Shown one piece after another: positions 45,894-54,314 of a stretch of 64,000 bases of DNA. Under the pieces are notes generated by a model that did not search any database, had not been told where the DNA came from, and saw only the letters and a list, made by a program, of their open reading frames with translations. Each line of letters starts with the position of its first letter. The stretch's first letter is position 1. Source of the stretch: Pantoea cypripedii (lineage in GTDB: Bacteria > Pseudomonadota > Gammaproteobacteria > Enterobacterales > Enterobacteriaceae). The stretch covers positions 798,603 to 862,602 of the forward strand of contig NZ_CP024768.1 in the NCBI RefSeq assembly GCF_011395035.1, written 5' to 3'. Both the position numbers and the translations under genes were made by a program.

Positions 45894-48845
45894 GTGCCAA
45901 ATAATGATTGTTTCAGTTACCGTGCGCCGATTGTCAGCACATCAAATCCATTAACGGTATCCGATCCTTCCACTGTAGCCAGCCAGCACGCGATCAGGTT
46001 TACACAAAATACACCGTTACTTCCCTCCAGTTCCGGAACCGAATCGTTATTGCCTGAGGGACCCTCTTTATCACGGGTGACACAACAATTTCAGTCCCTG
46101 TCTATTCACAGGAAGATGAAGAGGGTAACCGAGACCGTCTGTGGCAGTGTCAGTCACCATTCCCGAGCCGCTTATCAGTGGTGTTTTTCCGATAAAACCA
46201 CAGAACAACACCGTAATATCAAGCAGAAAGCATCAGCGACCGGGGCGGGTGGAACAGTAAGTAAGATACTGGAAGCCTGTAAAATAAAAAAAAATCCAGC
46301 GAAGAAAAAATGCATTACTACGAAAAGACCATTAAGTGCCTCAGGGATCACGGAAGAATATCCCGGCAACGCAGGTAGCATAAAAGATCACCTGATAAAA
46401 GCGATCAGCAAACCGGGTAACTGGAATACGGATGCAATGGATATTGCTGTTACGGGGGTTGCAGATTTATTAAACGTTATTCTGGATATTGAAGATGTAG
46501 AGCTCAATACTCATTTCCAGGTGGGACATACGCAATGCCCTGAAAAAATTATTCATTTACGTAGATCCAGACCGTGCGGTTTAGAACATTACCAACTTAT
46601 CGAAAGCAGCGGAAATATTCGTAATGTGATGGCGGATGGGAATTGTCTGTTTCGTGCTATATCCCTCGATAGATATGGTAATGAAGTACATTGGCAGCGG
46701 CTAAGACAGGGTACGGCTGACTATATCAATGACCATTGGGATAACTACGTTGATTTTATTCCGACGCAGACGTTCCCGAGGAAAGCCGCAACCGTTGAGA
46801 TGCTGCCAAAAAATTATCCACTGAATAAAATGATGCCCTATCTTTCTACTGCGGCTCCAGATATCAGTGATGCGATTCTGGATTATACAGTCGCGAGTAT
46901 GAAAACGGATTTAACAGCATTATTTAGTTCTCCTCTCACGAGAGAGCAAAAAAAATCCAGAAAAGTAAAAGAAAGTTTTAACCATCTGGTCTCTCACTTT
47001 GTTAGCGATATCAGTCGGGAAAGGTATCAGGAGATCAGAGGAGTGATAAACGACTGGGAAATTGGCCCGGTTGTTAAACACCGGTTATTAAAAAGATTGC
47101 ATTATCTTAAAAACCATCTGAATAATAAATGCGAAGATTATGTAAAACTCTGTACGTCCCGATTAAAACAAAAAGACTTCTCACCATGGGCCGTATTCTT
47201 CAAGTCAACGAATAGAGAGCTTCAGTATATTTTAGAGAATACGGGGATGTTGGCACAGCAGTTCTCTAATTTCTTAGTGCTGTCAGAAACAGTTGATTTA
47301 ATACAATTGGTTCATCAACGCGGCCTCCGTTTGGAGGAGCAGCTGATGACTGAGACGTCTTTTATTGAGAATAACGAACTGAAAAATATCAGAAGTGAGT
47401 GCATTGGTGGTCTGATAGATATTTTAACGTCGTACTTTAGTGATCATTGCTCTTTACTGCCACCCTTTGATAATGGTTTTCATATGTTAGCTGGCTATGA
47501 TCTGATAAAGATGAAGAGCGATCATTATTACAAAGTGGATCTTGATAACCTTATTGAAAATGAAATATGGGATGACAGAAATGTTGTTATCAGGCATCGA
47601 GTTTGCCGGCTAATGGTAGAACGATTTTATCAACGTGTTCCCGGAATAAATCTATATCAGGAAACGATTGATAATTCACCACTGGTATTAAAGAGAAGTA
47701 TGATCAACAGTGAGGAACGAAAGTTATATGATATCCACACTGATCTTCCCTCCGGGAAGATTGTCAGGGATTTAATTTGTTTTAATCGTGGAGCCAGGTT
47801 GCATGTTGTTAGTGAACATATGCATATTTTTCCATTTGTTATAGGCGATGCATATCCGATCAATAGCGTGAATTTAAAAGGGCTTCCCTATGGGGAAAGA
47901 GGGTTAAGCTTTGAGAAGCTTAATCATCAGTTTATTGATAATCCCGCTATTTCCAGAGGACATCTTAAATGTATCGCTATTTGTGCCAACCGCCTGTTTC
48001 CAGAAATTACCCTCACCGGAGAACTTAAAGTTTATGTGGAATGGTTGAATGTTCTCAGCGACGATAGCAAGCGCTTCTTATTTCGCTATACGCCAGGTTA
48101 TGATGGTGGTGACTATTTTTTAGTGGATGGTCTGGACTGTATTTCTAAAAAAATATATGGCAATGGGGCGTATGGCAGTAAAATTATTACGATGATAGAG
48201 GCATGCCTGAAGTCATTTGCTGATAAAATTGCCAATACTGATGAGCTGGCTTATGTGATTTTTGTATCGCCATTAATACTTAATGGTATTAACGAAATCA
48301 TCAAAAAAATCATTGAAAGAGGCAATCTTTATCATCCCCGTGATGATTGGAATATGCTGGTGGAGAAAATAGTTAATGAGGTGAGTTGCAGGCAGTCACT
48401 GGAAATGCGAGAGGAAGTCAGGAAATTAGATAAATCATTGCAGTCATATGTTGAAAAAATACCGATGAGAGACCTTTATTGTTATCTTTCACAACAGGGT
48501 AATTACTGGATTTTGAGAGAAAATGAAACAGGAAAGTTTATTGGTTGTTATGGGCCTGCGGGAGAGGCTTTTAAAACGCTGCCTGAGGATGGTGTCAGAG
48601 GGTGTTATCTGGTCCTTCGCCCCTCCAGCGTAGAAGTTTTCATTGCAGATGAAAATACGCATCATTCTTGTGGTATATATTTCCTTGATAATGAAGACAA
48701 TAAAAGTTTAATTATGGTCGTTATTAATATGCGTGGTATCAGTTTTATGCCAGAAGCAAGATCTACATATCAGATGTTTTTGTCAGGATTGGAGACGCTG
48801 GCTGAGCAATATAATCACATATCAGAGAATACGGAAGAGCGTTGA
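45894..48845 (+). CDS. Large effector-like protein with permuted OTU-type cysteine protease module
   Basis: A 983-residue protein with no signal peptide and no clear membrane segment. I start it at GTG 45894, because MPNNDC..YRAP then aligns with the ATG start of the next gene; a TTG at 45849 is in frame but has no RBS. A Ser/Thr-rich N terminus and conserved HSRAAYQWCFS (89-99) come first. Then comes an OTU-like module: Trp177 in W..DAMDIAVTGVADLLNV, IIHLRRSRP..LEHYQ with His232, and directly after it MADGNCLFRA with Cys251 and Asp248, then LRQGTADYI. The His block precedes the Cys block, the reverse of ordinary OTU proteases. The rest (about 290-983) is unrecognised, with TIDNSPLVL at 591-599 and GLPYGERGLS at 663-672 shared with the paralogue. 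It is AT-rich and likely transferred. Deubiquitinase activity is inferred. Confidence 0.75.
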   Translation: MPNNDCFSYRAPIVSTSNPLTVSDPSTVASQHAIRFTQNTPLLPSSSGTESLLPEGPSLSRVTQQFQSLSIHRKMKRVTETVCGSVSHHSRAAYQWCFSDKTTEQHRNIKQKASATGAGGTVSKILEACKIKKNPAKKKCITTKRPLSASGITEEYPGNAGSIKDHLIKAISKPGNWNTDAMDIAVTGVADLLNVILDIEDVELNTHFQVGHTQCPEKIIHLRRSRPCGLEHYQLIESSGNIRNVMADGNCLFRAISLDRYGNEVHWQRLRQGTADYINDHWDNYVDFIPTQTFPRKAATVEMLPKNYPLNKMMPYLSTAAPDISDAILDYTVASMKTDLTALFSSPLTREQKKSRKVKESFNHLVSHFVSDISRERYQEIRGVINDWEIGPVVKHRLLKRLHYLKNHLNNKCEDYVKLCTSRLKQKDFSPWAVFFKSTNRELQYILENTGMLAQQFSNFLVLSETVDLIQLVHQRGLRLEEQLMTETSFIENNELKNIRSECIGGLIDILTSYFSDHCSLLPPFDNGFHMLAGYDLIKMKSDHYYKVDLDNLIENEIWDDRNVVIRHRVCRLMVERFYQRVPGINLYQETIDNSPLVLKRSMINSEERKLYDIHTDLPSGKIVRDLICFNRGARLHVVSEHMHIFPFVIGDAYPINSVNLKGLPYGERGLSFEKLNHQFIDNPAISRGHLKCIAICANRLFPEITLTGELKVYVEWLNVLSDDSKRFLFRYTPGYDGGDYFLVDGLDCISKKIYGNGAYGSKIITMIEACLKSFADKIANTDELAYVIFVSPLILNGINEIIKKIIERGNLYHPRDDWNMLVEKIVNEVSCRQSLEMREEVRKLDKSLQSYVEKIPMRDLYCYLSQQGNYWILRENETGKFIGCYGPAGEAFKTLPEDGVRGCYLVLRPSSVEVFIADENTHHSCGIYFLDNEDNKSLIMVVINMRGISFMPEARSTYQMFLSGLETLAEQYNHISENTEER

Positions 48846-48864
48846 ACTCATATATGATGAGTTT
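48845..48864 (+). terminator. Weak hairpin between the two OTU-like genes
   Basis: AACTCAT/ATGAGTT (7 bases, 5-base loop) followed by TTT begins at the stop codon of the first gene. It is AT-rich and weak; read-through into the second gene is likely. Confidence 0.35.
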
Positions 48865-48971
48865 TAACTGGTGGAATTCTGTGGCTATAACGCCAGAACA
48901 TCGGATCAGTGCATTTTTAAAAAATAAATTTCTGGTGAGTATAGTTATATGTCATAAAACAGGAGGGCAAG

Positions 48972-51536
48972 ATGCCAAATAATGATTGTACTGCTTACCG
49001 TGCACCCGTTGGCAGACCACCGGGTTTATCAAATACATCGTTGTCCTCAAATCCTGTCAGCCAACAGGTTGTCAGTTTTGTGAAAAACACGCCTCAGATC
49101 CCCAGCTCGGAGATTAAATTATCATTACCGCAGAGATCTCCTTTACCACGAGAAAAACAACATTTCCGGGATCTGTCAGTTCATGGCAAGGTAAGATCAG
49201 TTGCCGAAAATTTTTGTGGTTGCGTCAGTAATCATTCCAGAGCAGCATATCAGTGGTGCTTTTCGGCTACAACCAGGGAAAATACATCTTATACGCGCCT
49301 GGATAAATCTGAACCTTATGCAAATAAAACCGTCAGTGAAATTCTGGAATCACGCAAAAGCAGAAAAAACGCTTCCGGGAAAAAATATATTTCGAAGAGT
49401 CATAAAGCTGAGGTTACGGCTACAGCGAAAGAGCAGCATGATAGTTTAATAATAAAAAACCGTCTGATAAGCACTATCAGAGAACCTGATATCTGGAATA
49501 ATGAGGCAATGGATATTGCCACTTATGGGGTTGCGGATTATTTGAATGTTCTGCTGGATATTGAGGATGATCAATGTGGTACTCATTTTCAGGCAGGAAA
49601 TACGACAAATCCTGAAAAAGTAATATACCTGCGCAGATCGCGGCCTGATGGTTTAGAACATTATCAACTTATCGAAAGCAGCGGAAATATTCGTAATGTT
49701 ATGGCGGATGGAAACTGCCTCTTTCGTGCTGTTGCTGCTGGTTATTATGGGAATGAGCAAGCCTGGCAGGATTTAAGGCAACAAACGGCAAATTATATCA
49801 ATAATAACTGGGAGCATTATGCTGCGTTTGTGCCAAAGGGAGACAGTGTTGCTCTCAAAGGGGAAACTGAACTCCCTCAAAAAAATCCCCTGGAAAATAT
49901 CTCTTTGAGTTCTCAGTATCCCATACTCAGTGAAATGATTCTTAATCATATTGCTATGGCACTGCGACGTGATCTTGAAGCATGTTTCGATTTATCGCTT
50001 TCATCTGGGGAAAAAGACATGCAGAAAAAGAGGGACAGAGTTTCGAATGCCTTCTCTCATTTCATTTCCTGTAAAAGTGCTAAAAAAATCAGTGTGGTAG
50101 AAGAATATATTAACAGCTGGGAAATATCGTCTTTGGTTAAAAAAGATATGATTAATAGATTGCATGATCTCAGCAAAAATATTGATAATTTACATATAAG
50201 AACCACTCTCGTACCTTGTGCGCGTGCGAATGAAGGAGATTTTGATAAATGGGGGGTACTGTTCGATGCTGCCAACCAGGAACTGGCTTATGTTTTATGG
50301 AAAGCAGGCCCCACTCAGAAACAGCTCTCTTGCTACCTGGCATTATCTGAAGCAGCAACACTGGTCCAGGCTATTCATAAGCGACCTGTCATGTTAATGA
50401 ATCTACTATCAGCTCCAGGATATTATCCTTTAAACCTCAGTTTTAGAAAAATCAGAAATTCGTTAGTAGCTGAAATGATAAATGGCATGGTGTATAACTT
50501 TAGAGAAGTAGCCGGTAAAATATGGCAAAAAATATATCAATACAACAATATGTTATCACACTTGATTCATGGTGATATCCTCGGGATGAGAAGTGAGTTT
50601 TATTATACTGCTGATTTTGAATATGTGGCTTATCAAACAAGAGAGGATATAGATGAAATTATTAAAGAGAGGGCCAAACGATTAATGATTGAGCGTTATT
50701 ATAAACGGGTGCCTATTATGACCCTTTATCATAACACTATTGATAATTCTCCTCTGGTATTGAATCGCAGTGACATCAACGCGGATACAAGGAAACTAAT
50801 AAAACTGGAAGATGGAGAGATTAGAGAAGATGTGATTAAATCAATACTTTCTGCTAATCGGGGGAACAGAATAAAAATTTTGTTTGATAATATGTTTATT
50901 GCTCCGTTAGTGGTTGGCGATGGATTTCAGATAACCAGTGTTGATTTACAAGGTCTCCCTTTTGGTATCAGAGGTTTAAGTATTGAAGAGATAGATCGAT
51001 TATTGATTGATAATGCGGAGATTTCAGATGGACAGCTTCGGGCGATAGCCATTTACAGTAACCGATTGCTCAGAGAAATCACAACCACCGGTGAACTTTT
51101 CCCTTCTGTAAAGTGGCTTCTTTCTTTCGACGGTGACACGCTCTTATCTTTCTTTGTGAAATATAAAAATTTACCTGAAGATTTGGGTTATGCTTATTTT
51201 TTGGTGGACAAGTTACAAATTATTGCGCAAAAGCTTTATGGGCATAAATCTTTTGGTGAGGATATCATTACATTACTGGAAAATAGTCTGGAATTTTGTC
51301 ATGGTGAAATCACAACCATTGACGAACTGGCATATTTACTCACCTCACCCAGCAATAACAAACTCAGGATTATCAGTATTGCTGACCGGATAAATACCGG
51401 AATCAGCGACCCCGAAAATGCCAATGAACATTATAAGGCGTGGCGAAAGTTTGTCATATCTTCCATTCGGGATGAGAACTCACGGGGAAGTCTCGATGAG
51501 CGCCAGCAGCTGCATCAGCAGGCCGCTACAACGTGA
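48972..51536 (+). CDS. Second effector-like protein with permuted OTU-type module (paralogue)
   Basis: An 854-residue tandem paralogue of the gene before it, colinear with an offset of about two residues through the middle. The ATG has a strong AGGAGGG RBS. Shared blocks are MPNNDC..YRAP, HSRAAYQWCFS (88-98), Trp175 in W..EAMDIATYGVADYLNV, VIYLRRSRP..LEHYQ with His230, MADGNCLFRA with Cys249 and Asp246, TIDNSPLVL (589-597) and GLPFGIRGLS (661-670). It lacks the last 125 or so residues of the first protein and ends in SLDERQQLHQQAATT. A hand count of 50461-50520 gives 22 G/C in 60, against 33 in 60 for a piece of accA (45181-45240). No signal peptide is seen. The family of the region outside the OTU-like module is unknown to me. 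Confidence 0.75.
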   Translation: MPNNDCTAYRAPVGRPPGLSNTSLSSNPVSQQVVSFVKNTPQIPSSEIKLSLPQRSPLPREKQHFRDLSVHGKVRSVAENFCGCVSNHSRAAYQWCFSATTRENTSYTRLDKSEPYANKTVSEILESRKSRKNASGKKYISKSHKAEVTATAKEQHDSLIIKNRLISTIREPDIWNNEAMDIATYGVADYLNVLLDIEDDQCGTHFQAGNTTNPEKVIYLRRSRPDGLEHYQLIESSGNIRNVMADGNCLFRAVAAGYYGNEQAWQDLRQQTANYINNNWEHYAAFVPKGDSVALKGETELPQKNPLENISLSSQYPILSEMILNHIAMALRRDLEACFDLSLSSGEKDMQKKRDRVSNAFSHFISCKSAKKISVVEEYINSWEISSLVKKDMINRLHDLSKNIDNLHIRTTLVPCARANEGDFDKWGVLFDAANQELAYVLWKAGPTQKQLSCYLALSEAATLVQAIHKRPVMLMNLLSAPGYYPLNLSFRKIRNSLVAEMINGMVYNFREVAGKIWQKIYQYNNMLSHLIHGDILGMRSEFYYTADFEYVAYQTREDIDEIIKERAKRLMIERYYKRVPIMTLYHNTIDNSPLVLNRSDINADTRKLIKLEDGEIREDVIKSILSANRGNRIKILFDNMFIAPLVVGDGFQITSVDLQGLPFGIRGLSIEEIDRLLIDNAEISDGQLRAIAIYSNRLLREITTTGELFPSVKWLLSFDGDTLLSFFVKYKNLPEDLGYAYFLVDKLQIIAQKLYGHKSFGEDIITLLENSLEFCHGEITTIDELAYLLTSPSNNKLRIISIADRINTGISDPENANEHYKAWRKFVISSIRDENSRGSLDERQQLHQQAATT

Positions 51537-51645
51537 TGTAATTCAAACCATCAGTTATCTCAGCAACAGTGGAGCATTCTGACAGTAAGCCACCCTCGCT
51601 TTTCGCTATCATTATTCAGTGCCACAACACCACAGGAGGTGAGCA

Positions 51646-53796
51646 TTGAATATTCTTGCGATCATGGGACCGCACGGCGTTTTCTACAAAGATGAACCGA
51701 TCCGTGAGCTGGATGCTGCGCTGAAGCTACAGGGCTTTCAGACTGTCTATCCCACCGATGCCAGCGATCTGCTCAAGTTAATTGAGCATAACCCGCGTAT
51801 CTGCGGCGTAATTTTTGACTGGGATGACTACAGCCTGGAATTATGCAGCGAGATCAATCAACTCAATGAATATCTGCCGCTGTACGCCTTTATCAACACC
51901 CATTCGCAAATGGATGTCAGCATCAACGAGATGCGCATGGCGCTGCATTTCTTCGAGTATGCGCTCAGTGCCGCCGACGATATTGCACTGCACATCCGCC
52001 AGTACACCGATGAATACATTGATAAAATCACCCCACCGCTGACCAAAGCGCTGTTTACCTATGTTAAAGAGGGGAAATACACCTTCTGTACGCCAGGCCA
52101 TATGGGCGGTACGGCGTTTCAGAAAAGCCCGGTTGGCAGCCTGTTCTACGATTTCTTTGGTGCTAACACGCTGAAAGCGGATATCTCGATTTCGGTTACC
52201 GAGCTGGGTTCATTGCTCGACCATACCGGCCCACATCTGGAAGCGGAAGAGTACGTGGCGCGTACCTTTGGTGCCGAGCAAAGTTACATGGTGACCAACG
52301 GCACCTCGACTTCGAATAAGATCGTCGGTATGTATGCGGCACCGGCGGGCAGTACGGTATTGATCGATCGCAACTGCCATAAGTCACTGACGCATCTGCT
52401 GATGATGAGCGATATTATTCCTCTGTGGCTGAAGCCGACGCGTAACGCCCTTGGCATCCTCGGCGGTATTCCACAGCGAGAGTTCACACGCGATAGCATT
52501 CAGCACAAAGTTGATGTGACGCCCCGCGCCAGCTGGCCAGTACATGCGGTGATCACCAACTCAACCTATGACGGCCTGTTGTACAACACGCAATACATCA
52601 AACAGACGCTGGATGTACCCTCGATCCACTTCGACTCTGCCTGGGTTCCCTACACCAATTTTCACCCGATCTACGCAGGCAAGAGCGGCATGAGCGGTGA
52701 CCGTGTGCCCGGCAAGGTTTTTTATGAAACGCAGTCAACGCATAAACTGCTGGCTGCCTTTTCACAGGCTTCGCTCATTCATATCAAAGGGGATTACGAC
52801 GAGCAGACCTTCAACGAAGCCTACATGATGCATACCACTACCTCGCCAAATTACGCCATTGTTGCCTCAATTGAGACGGCAGCGGCGATGCTGCGCGGCA
52901 ATCCGGGTAAACGGCTGGTGAATCGTTCGGTGGAGCGGGCACTGCATTTCCGTCGCGAAATCCAGCGTCTGCGCGAGGAGTCAGACGGCTGGTTCTTTGA
53001 TATCTGGCAGCCGGAGCAGGTTGATGAAGCAGAGTGCTGGCCGATCCAGCCAGGAGACGAAGCGTGGCATGGTTTTACCCAGGCCGATCGCGATCATATG
53101 TACCTCGATCCGATCAAGGTGACTATCCTGACCCCGGGAATGAGTGAGCTGGGGGTGATGGCGGAGGAGGGGATCCCTGCGGCATTGGTGGCGAAATTCC
53201 TCGATCAGCGCGGCGTGGTGGTGGAAAAAACCGGGCCTTATAACCTGCTGTTTCTGTTCAGTATCGGCATCGATAAAACCAAAGCGATGAGCGTGCTGCG
53301 TGGCCTGACAGAGTTTAAACGCGCCTACGATCTCAACCTGCGGGTGAAAAATATGCTGCCGGATCTGTATGCCGAAGATCCTGATTTCTATCGCAACATG
53401 CGTATTCAGACGCTGGCACAGGGGATCCATCAATTGATCCTGCAGCATGATCTACCCCGCCTGATGCTGAAGGCGTTTGATGTGTTGCCGGAGATGAAGA
53501 TGACGCCCCATCAGGCGTTTCAGCAGCAGGTAAAAGGACAGGTGGAAACGGTAGATATTCGCGAGCTGGTGGGCCGTATTTCAGCCAATATGATTTTGCC
53601 GTACCCACCCGGTGTACCGCTGGTGATGCCGGGGGAAATGATCACCGAACAAAGCCGCGCGGTGCTCGATTTCCTGCTGATGCTCTGCACCATCGGGCGG
53701 CACTATCCCGGCTTTGAAACCGATATCCACGGTGCCACGCTGACGGAGGATGGGCGCTATCTGGTGCGGGTATTAAAAGGCGAGAACGATCATTAA
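51646..53796 (+). CDS. ldcC: Lysine decarboxylase, constitutive (LdcC-type)
   Basis: PLP enzyme decarboxylating lysine to cadaverine, helping pH balance and polyamine supply. It has an N-terminal wing (response-regulator-like, 1-130), a fold-type I core with Schiff-base Lys367 in QSTHKLLAAFSQAS, and a C-terminal domain. The length of 716 is close to the E. coli LdcC 713 and CadA 715. It starts at TTG with a near-perfect AGGAGGT 7 bases upstream. Its place after accA and before the VOC gene and tilS argues for ldcC rather than cadA; no cadB or cadC is present. Confidence 0.93.
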   Translation: MNILAIMGPHGVFYKDEPIRELDAALKLQGFQTVYPTDASDLLKLIEHNPRICGVIFDWDDYSLELCSEINQLNEYLPLYAFINTHSQMDVSINEMRMALHFFEYALSAADDIALHIRQYTDEYIDKITPPLTKALFTYVKEGKYTFCTPGHMGGTAFQKSPVGSLFYDFFGANTLKADISISVTELGSLLDHTGPHLEAEEYVARTFGAEQSYMVTNGTSTSNKIVGMYAAPAGSTVLIDRNCHKSLTHLLMMSDIIPLWLKPTRNALGILGGIPQREFTRDSIQHKVDVTPRASWPVHAVITNSTYDGLLYNTQYIKQTLDVPSIHFDSAWVPYTNFHPIYAGKSGMSGDRVPGKVFYETQSTHKLLAAFSQASLIHIKGDYDEQTFNEAYMMHTTTSPNYAIVASIETAAAMLRGNPGKRLVNRSVERALHFRREIQRLREESDGWFFDIWQPEQVDEAECWPIQPGDEAWHGFTQADRDHMYLDPIKVTILTPGMSELGVMAEEGIPAALVAKFLDQRGVVVEKTGPYNLLFLFSIGIDKTKAMSVLRGLTEFKRAYDLNLRVKNMLPDLYAEDPDFYRNMRIQTLAQGIHQLILQHDLPRLMLKAFDVLPEMKMTPHQAFQQQVKGQVETVDIRELVGRISANMILPYPPGVPLVMPGEMITEQSRAVLDFLLMLCTIGRHYPGFETDIHGATLTEDGRYLVRVLKGENDH

Positions 53797-53823
53797 CTTC
53801 GGACAAAAGCCTCTTTTCAGCTG

Positions 53824-53849
53824 GCCGCCTGCCGCGTAAGGTAGGCGGC
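53824..53849 (+). other. Hairpin between ldcC and the VOC gene
   Basis: GCCGCCTGCC pairs with GGTAGGCGGC (10 pairs, one G:T) around a 6-base loop. No T tract follows, and the VOC gene starts 22 bases later. It may be a processing or partial termination site. Confidence 0.45.
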
Positions 53850-53871
53850 AAATCAGACAACCGGAGCCGCT

Positions 53872-54261
53872 ATGCTGCAAATTAAACAGATCCACCACAT
53901 CGCCATTATCGCGACTGATTATGCGCGCAGTAAGGCGTTCTATTGTGATGTGCTGGGCTTTGAATTGCTGGGGGAGTTTTACCGGGCGGAGCGTGATTCC
54001 TGGAAGGGCGATCTCGGCCTGAATGGAGTGTACACCATTGAACTGTTCTCCTTCCCGTCGCCACCGGCACGTGTCAGCCAGCCGGAAGCTTGTGGTTTGC
54101 GCCATCTGGCGTTCTGTGTTGAGGATGTTGAGCAATCGGTCGCTGCGCTGGCAGAGAAAGGCGTGGTATGTGAACCGATTCGTATCGATGCCCTGACCGG
54201 TAAAGCCTGTACTTTCTTCTCAGACCCGGATGGTTTGCCGCTGGAGCTGTATCAGGCGTAA
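53872..54261 (+). CDS. yaeR: VOC-family (glyoxalase-like) protein, YaeR type
   Basis: A small metalloenzyme-like protein of 129 residues from the vicinal oxygen chelate superfamily, with two beta-alpha-beta-beta-beta modules: IHHIAIIATDYARSKAFYCDVLGFELL, and GLRHLAFCVEDVEQSVAALAEKG ... FFSDPDGLPLELYQ. Potential metal ligands are His8/His9, a Glu in the first module, His in RHLAF and Glu in LELYQ. The physiological reaction is not established. It keeps its E. coli place between ldcC and tilS. Confidence 0.88.
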   Translation: MLQIKQIHHIAIIATDYARSKAFYCDVLGFELLGEFYRAERDSWKGDLGLNGVYTIELFSFPSPPARVSQPEACGLRHLAFCVEDVEQSVAALAEKGVVCEPIRIDALTGKACTFFSDPDGLPLELYQA

Positions 54262-54314
54262 AATAGCCGCCGTCGCGAGCCACAATCAGGTAGCTCGTTT
54301 TCACGGAATGCGCC

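Noticed and set aside
45701..48971. hrp box upstream of the OTU-like genes
   Set aside because: I scanned both upstream gaps for GGAACC-N15/16-CCAC and found no match. Only an inverted GGTTCC occurs near 45862.
51646..53796. Inducible CadA instead of LdcC
   Set aside because: Sequence alone fits both, but the accA-tilS context and absence of cadB/cadC favour LdcC.
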